A stretch of DNA of 22,486 bases, from NCBI GenBank assembly GCA_021160245.1, contig JAGHCW010000218.1, positions 1-22,486 on the forward strand. Reading direction: 5' to 3'. Source of the stretch: a bacterium (lineage in GTDB: Bacteria; B130-G9). Within the stretch, counting starts at the first letter, position 1; each line of letters starts with the position of its first letter. This document shows, in pieces, positions 1-8,965 of this stretch. Under the pieces are notes generated by a model, which had not been told where the DNA came from, did not search any database, and saw only the letters and a list, made by a program, of their open reading frames with translations. The position numbers and the translations under genes were made by a program.

Positions 1-546
1 CAACTTGTCCTCGTTCGCAACATTCAGCACCCCACCCGGCGACTTGGCATCTTGATACCAGTCCTTTAGAACGGCAATTGCTGTGTCCCCCGCCGCCGCC
101 TTCGCAAGGGCCATCTGGAACTCATCCTCTTGAGCGCCTCGTCTAATTGTCCGTCCATATCTTGACTCGTTTTGGAGGTCAGCAAGGTATTGCTCCGCCT
201 CGTTCGGATCATTTCCCATAACTAGGTTGAGGCTGACGTTGAAATAGGGGATGAAGCTGAGTGGGATTGACCAGACGAAGCGTGTGCCAAGCAGCGACCC
301 AACCTGCTCGCCAACGGCATCATCGGCTGCCGACTGGATGCCCGACTCGAACTCGTGGAGCTCCGAGACCTGTGAGAGCAGGAGGTCCCTTATGTCGATG
401 CCGATCTCGACACGAGTGGGCGAGGGGCCTCTATTATCCTCGACCCGCTTCTCTATGACGAAGTCGATCCGCGTGGCGCACCCCAAAACCAGAGCGACAA
501 AGATGAGCACGGAGGCTGTCAGGGCGAAAATTCTCGCGCGTCTCAC
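1..546 (-). CDS. Putative lipoprotein, C-terminus beyond window
   Basis: I translated this edge-truncated frame by hand; it stays open for 182 codons to the left edge. It starts at GTG (546-544), preceded by GAGAGG eight bases upstream. The N-terminus is MRRARIFALTASVLIF then VALVLGCATR: a positive n-region, a hydrophobic core and a lipobox-like VLGC, so export and lipid attachment at Cys23 are likely. The mature part is hydrophilic and mostly acidic, with a possible short hydrophobic segment near residues 92-107 (WSIPLSFIPYFNVSLN). I recognise no family. It lies 21 bp downstream of a palindromic repeat and in the same direction as the caspase-like remnant, M16 protease and gyrB. Confidence is good that this is a gene, low on function. 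Confidence 0.7.
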   Translation of the reverse strand, partial: MRRARIFALTASVLIFVALVLGCATRIDFVIEKRVEDNRGPSPTRVEIGIDIRDLLLSQVSELHEFESGIQSAADDAVGEQVGSLLGTRFVWSIPLSFIPYFNVSLNLVMGNDPNEAEQYLADLQNESRYGRTIRRGAQEDEFQMALAKAAAGDTAIAVLKDWYQDAKSPGGVLNVANEDKL

Positions 547-567
547 GACAGGGCCCTCTCAAATATT

Positions 568-663
568 CATAAGAGCTGGGATGATCCACGAAGGTCACGA
601 AGATGCACTAAGATGCTTTTTCCTTCGTATCTCTTCGTGTTCTTCGTGGACGGACCTCTTATG
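568..663. repeat. 96-bp palindromic intergenic repeat, copy 1
   Basis: The element is bounded by CATAAGAG (568-575) and its reverse complement CTCTTATG (656-663). Inside are nested complementary arms: TCCACGAAG (585-593) with CTTCGTGGA (642-650), and CACGAAGA (596-603) with TCTTCGTG (632-639). It matches copy 2 (1223-1318) at 83 of 96 positions with no gap. On the minus strand it begins two bases after the restored stop codon of the caspase-like gene (666-668) and ends 21 bp before the lipoprotein start, filling the 119-bp spacer. It could be a REP/MITE-like element or a 3' RNA hairpin. No T-tract follows, so it is not a textbook terminator. Confidence 0.9.
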
Positions 664-665
664 TC

Positions 666-1203
666 CTAATTGCCGCTCAGGCTCAGCTCCCAAATGCTCG
701 GATCGGCGGTGCTGGTCGTGACGAGGGGGGTGAATGGCCGAGCCAAGGGCCTTCAGTGTGACCTCGGGCATCATGGAATTGAGATACGTGCGCAGCTCGC
801 CGAGGGTAACAGCGCCGTCTCTTGGGCCCGCTCCCTCAAAGCCGTCCGCCTTCTCAGACAGGCCCTCGAGGAGGCAGTGCGTGAACGCGCCGTTTGACCA
901 GGAGGAATCCTCGACAGCAAGCCTATCGGTAATTGAGTCCTGAGCGGGAATTACTGCGGCCTGTTGTGCTGCGTCCGGGTCGGCCTCCGTATTCTCTTGT
1001 GTCATCGTCTCTATCCTCGGAAGACCTCTGATGATTTTCCTGAGCATCTCATCTACAGCGCCAAGAACAGCTCTGTTCAAGTATCTTGCCTCTTTCGCCC
1101 CTGTTCTTGGGGAAACAGAAACACCAGCATACTGAGCCGGGTCGCTATGAGAGTAGTACACCGAGTCATTCATCATCAGTTCATTTGTGGACGTTTTTGT
1201 CAC
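666..1203 (-). pseudogene. Caspase-like (C14) C-terminal remnant with frameshift
   Basis: The reading frame begins at GTG (1203-1201). Its second half carries the C-terminal signature of bacterial caspase-like proteins: NGAFTHCLLEGL, then KADGFEGAGPRDG, VTLGELRTYL and MPEVT. After AIHP the frame is lost at a run of six G (725-730 on the plus strand). Removing one base gives HPLVTTSTADPSIWELSLSG-N and a TAG stop at 668-666, which is the usual caspase ending; without it the frame runs on into the palindromic repeat as far as 595. The N-terminal part (SVYYSHSDPAQYAGVSVSPR and onwards) shows no His/Cys catalytic dyad, and an in-frame stop at 1224-1222 blocks any upstream extension. So this is either a broken gene or a noncatalytic protein with an assembly or sequencing indel. 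Both flanks carry the 96-bp repeat. Confidence 0.6.
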
Positions 1204-1222
1204 GGATAACTCGTCAAGAATT

Positions 1223-1318
1223 CATAAGAGCTGGGGGGATCCACTAAGGTCACGAAGGGGCACTAAGAAGATCTTCCCTTCGTGTCCCTTCGTGTTCTTA
1301 GTGGACGAACCTCTTATG
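1223..1318. repeat. 96-bp palindromic intergenic repeat, copy 2
   Basis: It has the same CATAAGAG / CTCTTATG ends and the same length as copy 1. The inner arms are TCCACTAAG (1240-1248) with CTTAGTGGA (1297-1305), and CACGAAGGG (1251-1259) with CCCTTCGTG (1286-1294). Relative to copy 1, the G-C pair in the outer arm is a T-A pair here and an A-T pair in the inner arm is G-C, so pairing is kept through compensatory changes. It starts four bases after the M16 gene stop (1325-1323) on the minus strand and ends 19 bp before the caspase remnant's GTG. This spacer is also 119 bp. Confidence 0.9.
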
Positions 1319-1322
1319 ATCA

Positions 1323-2585
1323 TCACACCGAGAGATCGAGCTTATCGAGAATCGTCTTGTCCAGATTGCCGACTATCGAGAGAGCCAGTTCGCTTTCCCC
1401 GAAGAGCTTGCGCGCAAGAGCACTGACAGCTTCAGTAGAGACTGCGTCAACTTTCGCGCATATCTCGTCAAGCGACAGTATCTTATCGAAATAAATATGG
1501 CTCTTCGCAAGCCGCAGCACCCGGGCGGAGGTCGACTCAAGCGCGAGCATCATTGCGCCCTTCAGCTGCTCTTTAGTCGCCTCGGTCTCCTCGTTGGAGA
1601 CTCCCTCATTCACCAGAAGTCGCAGCTGGGCCATTATCAGTTTGATGAGGCGCTTCATTTTCTTGGGTCCTGTTGCTGAGTGGATGGCGAAGATACCGGC
1701 GTCCCTCCGTCGCACAGAGAAGGAGCTGATGTCGTAGCAGAGGCCGTGTTTCTCCCTTATCTCTTGGAAGAGACGGCTTGAGGCGCCGCTGCCGAGGAGT
1801 GTGTCTAAAACGGCGAACTCAAAGCGATCGGGGCTCATGTATGGCAAGCCCTCAACGCCGAGGCAGATGTTGATGTGGTCGAACTTTCTCGTATATACGC
1901 CCTTCTTTCCCACGAATTCCGGGGGGCCTGTTTGGAAGAAGTCCGAGTCGTCGCCGGGAGGTATCTTGCCGAAGGCCTCCGACGCGATATCTGCGAAGCG
2001 CTGCGGGTCGATATTGCCACTGCATGCGACGACCATATTCTTGCCTACGTAGTTCCTATTATAGTACTCAAGGATGGTCTCCCTGGCTAGCCTTCTGAGA
2101 AAGGATTGATTGCCCAGAAGCGACATCCCATGCGGGTGTTTGGGCCATACATCCCTCAAAAATTGCATGATACTATTTGATGTCGGATCGTTCGTCTCCC
2201 TGAGTATCTCATCTAGAACGACGGTGCGCTCGAGTTTCATAGCGTCCGGCTCAAAGAGCGGGGTGGAGACAAGGTCGGATAGCACGTCAACACCGATGTC
2301 CATGTGCTTATCGAGGACCTTCACCATGAATACCGTGGATTCGTGGTCGGTCCAAGCGTCCAGCACGCCGCCTATGCCCTCAATCGAGTTGGCTATTTCC
2401 TTTGCTGTTCGCTTTTTTGTCCCCTTGAAGACAAGATGCTCAATGAAGTGCCTAATACCGCCCGTCTTTCCCCAATCCTTCGCAGGTCTTGTGTTGATCC
2501 AAACCGCGATTGAGACGGATTTAACATGCTCAATCGGCTCGCATAATAGGGTAACTCCGTTATCTAGAACGCGCTCATCAATCAC
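1323..2585 (-). CDS. M16 family zinc metallopeptidase (YmxG-like)
   Basis: A 420-residue protein of the pitrilysin/processing-peptidase family, which digests or processes peptides in a closed two-domain chamber. The inverted zinc motif HFIEH is at 46-50 (His46, His50 ligands, Glu49 catalytic base). The distal ligand is Glu126 in RTVVLDEI, where most relatives have EE. The N-terminus (LDNGVTLLCEPIEHVKSVSI) and C-terminal half (ESTSARVLRLAKS, SIVGNL) fit the single-unit bacterial type of about 410-420 residues. No signal peptide is seen, so it is probably cytoplasmic. The start is GTG at 2585, with GAGG seven bases upstream. It sits 80 bp downstream of gyrB on the same strand and could be co-transcribed. 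Its stop is followed four bases later by palindromic repeat copy 2. Confidence 0.92.
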   Translation of the reverse strand: MIDERVLDNGVTLLCEPIEHVKSVSIAVWINTRPAKDWGKTGGIRHFIEHLVFKGTKKRTAKEIANSIEGIGGVLDAWTDHESTVFMVKVLDKHMDIGVDVLSDLVSTPLFEPDAMKLERTVVLDEILRETNDPTSNSIMQFLRDVWPKHPHGMSLLGNQSFLRRLARETILEYYNRNYVGKNMVVACSGNIDPQRFADIASEAFGKIPPGDDSDFFQTGPPEFVGKKGVYTRKFDHINICLGVEGLPYMSPDRFEFAVLDTLLGSGASSRLFQEIREKHGLCYDISSFSVRRRDAGIFAIHSATGPKKMKRLIKLIMAQLRLLVNEGVSNEETEATKEQLKGAMMLALESTSARVLRLAKSHIYFDKILSLDEICAKVDAVSTEAVSALARKLFGESELALSIVGNLDKTILDKLDLSV

Positions 2586-2665
2586 ATCCGATCCTCAACA
2601 GAAGTATAATGGTTAAAGGGGGAACATGGATACCCGGGCCCCGACCGCCAACTGCCAACCTACAA

Positions 2666-5242
<2,577 letters not shown>

Positions 5243-5270
5243 TCATGGCCTTTAATATCAGATTTAGGTC

Positions 5271-5300
5271 GTCCACGAAGGCCACGAAAAGCACGAAGAC
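5271..5300. repeat. Decayed half copy of the palindromic repeat
   Basis: GTCCACGAAGG, CCACGAAAA and GCACGAAGAC follow one another here, resembling the left inner arms of the 96-bp element (TCCACGAAGG, TCACGAAGATGCAC). The matching right half is only vaguely present (TTTCGTCTCCGTCC, 5309-5322) and the CATAAGAG ends are absent. It is probably an eroded or partial family member upstream of gyrB. Confidence 0.5.
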
Positions 5301-5380
5301 ACCCTCATTTCGTCTCCGTCCGGTTGAACAAGTTGAATGGGGCTCATTTGGCGCGTCTTCTTGATTCGAGGCCCAGTCGG

Positions 5381-5545
5381 ATCTTATGTCATACGTGGAT
5401 ACGTCTTACATAGCATTGATCAGGCTTCTAGTATCTATCTGTCGGCAGTTAATATATCAGTCTGTTCTATCGATAAGGATTTCATTGAATATACCTGCTA
5501 TCAAATAGTATGTTGTTTGATGAGAATCATTCACGCCTTTTGAGA
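5381..5545. other. AT-rich noncoding stretch between divergent genes
   Basis: The gap 5215-5555 between gyrB and the nucleotidyltransferase holds no convincing gene. From about 5381 to 5545 base composition drops sharply: 23 of 60 bases are G/C in 5401-5460 and 17 of 60 in 5461-5520, unlike the GC-rich genes around it. It probably carries the promoter of the nucleotidyltransferase gene; TTGAAT and TATGTT, 18 bases apart near 5485-5515, are a weak candidate. A 68-codon open frame here has no family resemblance and no ribosome site. Confidence 0.5.
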
Positions 5546-5555
5546 GCTAACTGAG

Positions 5556-6821
5556 ATGCGCTTCGACAGGGATTTATTTCGACCGGAAGAAGAGCTTTTT
5601 CTGCTGCTGTGCCGCTCGAAGATCGGCCGGGAGCAAAAGGAGCGCGTCGCACGGATATTGAGCGGCCGGCTGGATTGGGCGGTCTTTTCCAGGCTGTGCA
5701 AGCGGTTCAAGCTTAATCATCTAGTCGCATTCAACCTGAAGTCGCTCGCCGGAGACTATGACATTCCGAGCGAGCTTTCCAAGCGATTTGAGGCCATTCT
5801 CTGCTCTGCCATCGTGAGGAACGAGTTCTGCATATTCGGACGTGAGCTGCCGGCGATTCTTCACGCATTTGCGCGAGCGGGAGTGCAGACGATACTGCTT
5901 AAGGGCCCTGTGATGGCTTTGATGCACTATCAGCGTCGGTGTCTGAGGCTTTTTGGGGACCTCGATTTTCTCGTGCGGCGTGAATCGCTTCTTGATGCCG
6001 CCAATGCGTTAATCGCGGAGGGATTCTCGGTGCCGGAGGCGTACAAAGACTGGTCGCTGGCGAAGATTGACGAGGGGAAAACCTATCCCCCGCTGTGCAA
6101 GATGGACATATCGGGACAGAGAATAACCGTTGATCTTCATTGGCAGCTCAGCGAAAAACGCGATATAGATGAGGAGAGCTTCTGGAGCCGGGCCGAGCCT
6201 CTTGAGATCAACGAGGCGCACGGGTTGATTCCCTGCGTCGCGCATCGGCTGTTTCACATCTGTAGCCACGCGGCGGACCATGGTTTCTCACCTTATGTAT
6301 GGGACGGTTCTTCTCTTGCGATGCTTTCTGCGTGTGACATTAACGCGGTCTTAGAGAGTTCGGGCGACGGTCTTGGGTGGGATGAGTTCGTTCGAGTGGC
6401 GAAGTTCTCTGGCGTTCTTGGCCATTGCTATGATTTCCTTAAGCTGTCCGAGCATCTTCTGGGCGCGCACGTCGAAGATACGCAGTATGAGCAGCTCGCG
6501 AAGGGGGCAGCGCACAGGAGTGGCGACCACAAGTGGGCCTCGGTCGCGACAAGATTCTTGCGCCGGAAGCCGGATGATATGATGCGTTATGCGCACAATC
6601 TCTTGTTCCGCCGCGACGTCCGCTTGTCAAAGAGGCTGCGACGTATTCGGCGGAAGTGCTTTCCGCCCGTCAATGCTGTTGCGATATATTACGGGATTTC
6701 TCCCACGTCTTTTGCCAAGTACTTTTACTATGCACGCAGATTGCTCCGCCCTTCGATTCTCATAAAGGGCTTTTGTCTTTCGTTCAGGCTCGCACAAGCG
6801 GTGCTGCGTTCTCTCATTTAG
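5556..6821 (+). CDS. Nucleotidyltransferase family protein (NTP_transf_5 type)
   Basis: A 421-residue protein. TILLKGPVMALMHY (112-125), then LRLFGDLDFLV (130-140) with the acidic pair Asp135/Asp137, then VDLHWQL (192-198), are the hallmarks of the nucleotidyltransferase group Pfam calls NTP_transf_5 (PF14907). Members typically occur among capsule, polysaccharide or peptide-modification genes; the exact reaction is generally unknown. By fold they are expected to transfer a nucleotidyl group using the two aspartates for metal. No signal peptide or clear membrane segment is seen; the basic C-terminus is rich in Arg. The ribosome site is weak (GAGAG about nine bases ahead of ATG). It is transcribed away from gyrB and toward rimP, 231 bp before the chosen rimP start. 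A link to the downstream sugar genes is inference. Confidence 0.8.
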   Translation: MRFDRDLFRPEEELFLLLCRSKIGREQKERVARILSGRLDWAVFSRLCKRFKLNHLVAFNLKSLAGDYDIPSELSKRFEAILCSAIVRNEFCIFGRELPAILHAFARAGVQTILLKGPVMALMHYQRRCLRLFGDLDFLVRRESLLDAANALIAEGFSVPEAYKDWSLAKIDEGKTYPPLCKMDISGQRITVDLHWQLSEKRDIDEESFWSRAEPLEINEAHGLIPCVAHRLFHICSHAADHGFSPYVWDGSSLAMLSACDINAVLESSGDGLGWDEFVRVAKFSGVLGHCYDFLKLSEHLLGAHVEDTQYEQLAKGAAHRSGDHKWASVATRFLRRKPDDMMRYAHNLLFRRDVRLSKRLRRIRRKCFPPVNAVAIYYGISPTSFAKYFYYARRLLRPSILIKGFCLSFRLAQAVLRSLI

Positions 6822-6958
6822 AGTTCGTGGGTAACGGCGGCGGGTAATCTGCGGCGTGCTCTTCCGAATGCTCTTGTCTCGGCCATTCCATTGTTCCTGT
6901 TTTCCTGTTTTCATTCCAGCCTTTTCCGTCGAACGAAAACTCATCTTACCGAAAGAGA

Positions 6959-6987
6959 TTGACAGCGCTTGGTTGTCGGTCTATTGT
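6959..6987 (+). promoter_or_regulatory. Sigma-70-like promoter of rimP-nusA-infB
   Basis: A perfect TTGACA (6959-6964) is followed by a 17-base spacer and TATTGT (6982-6987). The implied transcription start, near 6994, lies after the GTG at 6990 that opens the longest rimP frame, so that GTG is unlikely to be the start codon. The leader to the conserved rimP coding region is then about 60-80 bases. Confidence 0.6.
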
Positions 6988-7052
6988 AAGTGCGCTTCTC
7001 GCGTGTCGGTAGCAGTGGTCTTGGGGATAATCTTTGGGGCTTAAAGTCTAGA

Positions 7053-7574
7053 GTGGGAGGAGAGGAGACTAAAGTAACTGTTAAAGACAAAGTCTGGCTT
7101 CTGTCTAAGCCTATTTGTGAGAGTCTTGGGCTTGAGCTTGTGGATATTGAATATAAGAAGCAGGGCAAGACTAGGCATCTGCGAGTCTTGGTTGACAAGG
7201 TCGGCGGCGTTTCGGCTGAGGACCTGAGGGCTTTGAGTCTTGAGCTCTCTCCGCTTCTTGATTTAGAGGATTTCATTCCTCAACGATATACTCTAGACGT
7301 CTCTTCGCCTGGGGTTGAGAGGCCTTTGAATCGGATTGAGGATTTCGAGCGTTTTCTCGGTCGGCGGGCGGCTGTTTCGTTGTTCGAGCCGATGGGAAGC
7401 GTAAAGAAGTTTGAGGGCAGGATCAGCAAAGTATTGTCGAGCGATGGCGGCTTTTCGGTGGTTTTTGAGCTCTCGGGAGGAGAGCAGATTGATGTGCCGT
7501 TCAGCAGGATTGGGCGAGCGCGTCTTCGCTGGACCACTGAGGAGTTGCTCTCTGGTGTTGCAAGGAACTTGTAG
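7053..7574 (+). CDS. rimP: Ribosome maturation factor RimP
   Basis: Small-subunit (30S) maturation factor of the DUF150/RimP family. Family blocks in order: VWLLSKPICESLGLELVDIEY, QGKTRHLRVLVDK, GGVSAEDLRALS, LSPLLDLEDFIPQ, YTLDVSSPGVERPL, DFERFLGRRAAVSLFEP. It is immediately followed by nusA (17-bp gap), the usual arrangement. The start is uncertain. The longest frame opens at GTG 6990 but the promoter places that ahead of the transcript. GTG 7053 is the only later canonical in-frame start and has no good Shine-Dalgarno. The strongest Shine-Dalgarno (7055-7067) is followed six bases later by GTA (7074), which would give the family-typical short N-terminus TVKDKVW. No ATG or TTG is available in frame. 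Confidence 0.9.
   Translation: MGGEETKVTVKDKVWLLSKPICESLGLELVDIEYKKQGKTRHLRVLVDKVGGVSAEDLRALSLELSPLLDLEDFIPQRYTLDVSSPGVERPLNRIEDFERFLGRRAAVSLFEPMGSVKKFEGRISKVLSSDGGFSVVFELSGGEQIDVPFSRIGRARLRWTTEELLSGVARNL
7055..7067 (+). promoter_or_regulatory. Strong Shine-Dalgarno before rimP without canonical start
   Basis: GGGAGGAGAGGAG is an excellent ribosome-binding sequence just ahead of the conserved RimP N-terminus. In frame after it come ACT, AAA, GTA, ACT, GTT, AAA; none is ATG, GTG or TTG. GTA at 7074 lies at optimal six-base spacing. It may be a rare noncanonical start or a substitution/assembly error of GTG. Confidence 0.55.
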
Positions 7575-7591
7575 GATTAAAGCTGTTTCTT

Positions 7592-8911
7592 ATGAATAAG
7601 CAATTGATTAAGGCAATAGAGTCCCTTGAGTTTGAGAAGGGCGTCTCTAAAGAAAAGTTGATTTCAGCCGTGGAGTCTGCGCTTGCGGCGGCCATCTGCC
7701 GCGATACGGAATCAGCCCAGGAGTACGTTGAGGTCAGAATTGATCCTGAGAACGGCGACATGTTGGTCTATGACGTGAAGACCATCGTTGATGAAGTGGT
7801 CTCGGATAAGAATGAGATAGCGAGGTCTGATCTTGCGTCGCTGCCACCGGAGGTCGTGCAGACTGATGAAGTTGTGAAAGTACCAAGAGAGGTCAGGGAT
7901 TTTGGCCGGATTGCGGCCGGGATAGCGAAGCAGGTCATCATGCAGAAGGTGCGCGAGGCGGAGAAAGAGGCGGTTCAGGCGGAGTATAGTAGCCGCGTGG
8001 GCGAGATGGTGACAGGTATCGTCATTCGCTCCGAGCCTTCTGGCACGGTTTTGGACCTAGGTCGTGCAGAGGGTATAATTCCGAGGCGTGAGCAGCTTGC
8101 TCAGGAGCGGTTTCGATATGGTGATCGCGTAAGCGCTTACGTTCTTGAGGTCGCAGAGAATCGCAATCGGGCACAGGTTATTCTCTCGCGGGCGCATTCC
8201 GGTCTGGTGAGAAATCTCTTCATGGCAGCCGTTGCGGAAGTTGCGAGCGGTCTTGTGGAGATCAAGGACATCACGCGGATTCCGGGCGAGCGCACCAAGA
8301 TGAGCGTCCTTTCACAGGACGAGAGCGTGGATGCGGTTGGCTCCTGTGTTGGCGTTCGCGGCGCGAGGGTTCAGACGGTCATACGGGAGCTTAAGGGCGA
8401 GCTCATTGATATTGTCAATTACGATCCTGATCCTGAAATATATATTCGGAACGCCCTTGTCCCCGCGAAGGTGCAAGCGGTTAAAATTGATCACGAGAAA
8501 AAGACAGCCCGCGCCGTTGTTCCAGACGGAGACTTCTCTCAGGCCGTCGGTCGGCACTGGCAGAATGTCTCGCTGGCAAGCAGGCTGACCGGCTATTCCC
8601 TTGAGGTTCAGAAGGAGTCTGCGGCACGCGAGGAAGAAGGTCGCGGTCTGGAGCTCTTAGAGCATTTCAAAGAGTCGCTAGTTAACGAGGTCGGCTTGGA
8701 CAAAGAGAAGCTCAGTCTCCTTGAGGCGGAGGGGATGCTCTCCATTGAAGCTGTGGCGGCTAGAACTCCGCAGGAGCTAGCCCGTTTACTTGATATCGGG
8801 CCAAAGCAGGCGAGAGCGACGGTTCTCTATGCCCAGAACAAGATGCGAGTGGAGCAGAGGCCTGTGAAGGAGACAGCGGCCGACGCGAAGGACGAGGCGG
8901 TTTCGGATTAG
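7592..8911 (+). CDS. nusA: Transcription termination/antitermination factor NusA
   Basis: A 439-residue RNA-polymerase-associated factor controlling pausing, termination and antitermination. The RNAP-binding N-terminal domain is at 1-130 (start MNKQLIKAIESLEFEKGVSKE). The S1 domain is at 136-201 (VGEMVTGIVIRSEPSG to VILSRAH). KH1 runs about 229-290 with PGERTKMSV and VGSCVGVRGARVQTVIREL (249-267), and KH2 about 295-345. A short C-terminal helix-hairpin-helix-like segment is near 383-415 (LARLLDIGPKQARATVLYA). The usual DPVGACVG reads DAVGSCVG. Only one C-terminal helical unit is seen, not the two acidic repeats of E. coli. It lies between rimP and infB in the classical operon; the ribosome site (AGGA) is distant and weak, so coupling to rimP is possible. 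Confidence 0.97.
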   Translation: MNKQLIKAIESLEFEKGVSKEKLISAVESALAAAICRDTESAQEYVEVRIDPENGDMLVYDVKTIVDEVVSDKNEIARSDLASLPPEVVQTDEVVKVPREVRDFGRIAAGIAKQVIMQKVREAEKEAVQAEYSSRVGEMVTGIVIRSEPSGTVLDLGRAEGIIPRREQLAQERFRYGDRVSAYVLEVAENRNRAQVILSRAHSGLVRNLFMAAVAEVASGLVEIKDITRIPGERTKMSVLSQDESVDAVGSCVGVRGARVQTVIRELKGELIDIVNYDPDPEIYIRNALVPAKVQAVKIDHEKKTARAVVPDGDFSQAVGRHWQNVSLASRLTGYSLEVQKESAAREEEGRGLELLEHFKESLVNEVGLDKEKLSLLEAEGMLSIEAVAARTPQELARLLDIGPKQARATVLYAQNKMRVEQRPVKETAADAKDEAVSD

Positions 8912-8965
8912 TCCCAGGTGGCATTTTTCAATTCACATCGAAATATGAGATTGGTTAGGAGCTAA

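Noticed and set aside
595-665. C-terminal extension of the caspase-like frame (HDQHRRSEHLG to the end)
   Set aside because: It lies in the wrong frame after the G-run and is partly encoded by the palindromic repeat; the alternative frame gives a family-typical ending.
2640-2665. CCAACTGCCAACC-type short repeat between M16 gene and gyrB
   Set aside because: Only a few bases of tandem similarity; no hairpin or second copy seen in the window.
5337-5543. 68-codon plus-strand open frame ahead of the nucleotidyltransferase
   Set aside because: No ribosome site, no family resemblance, and it coincides with AT-rich noncoding sequence.
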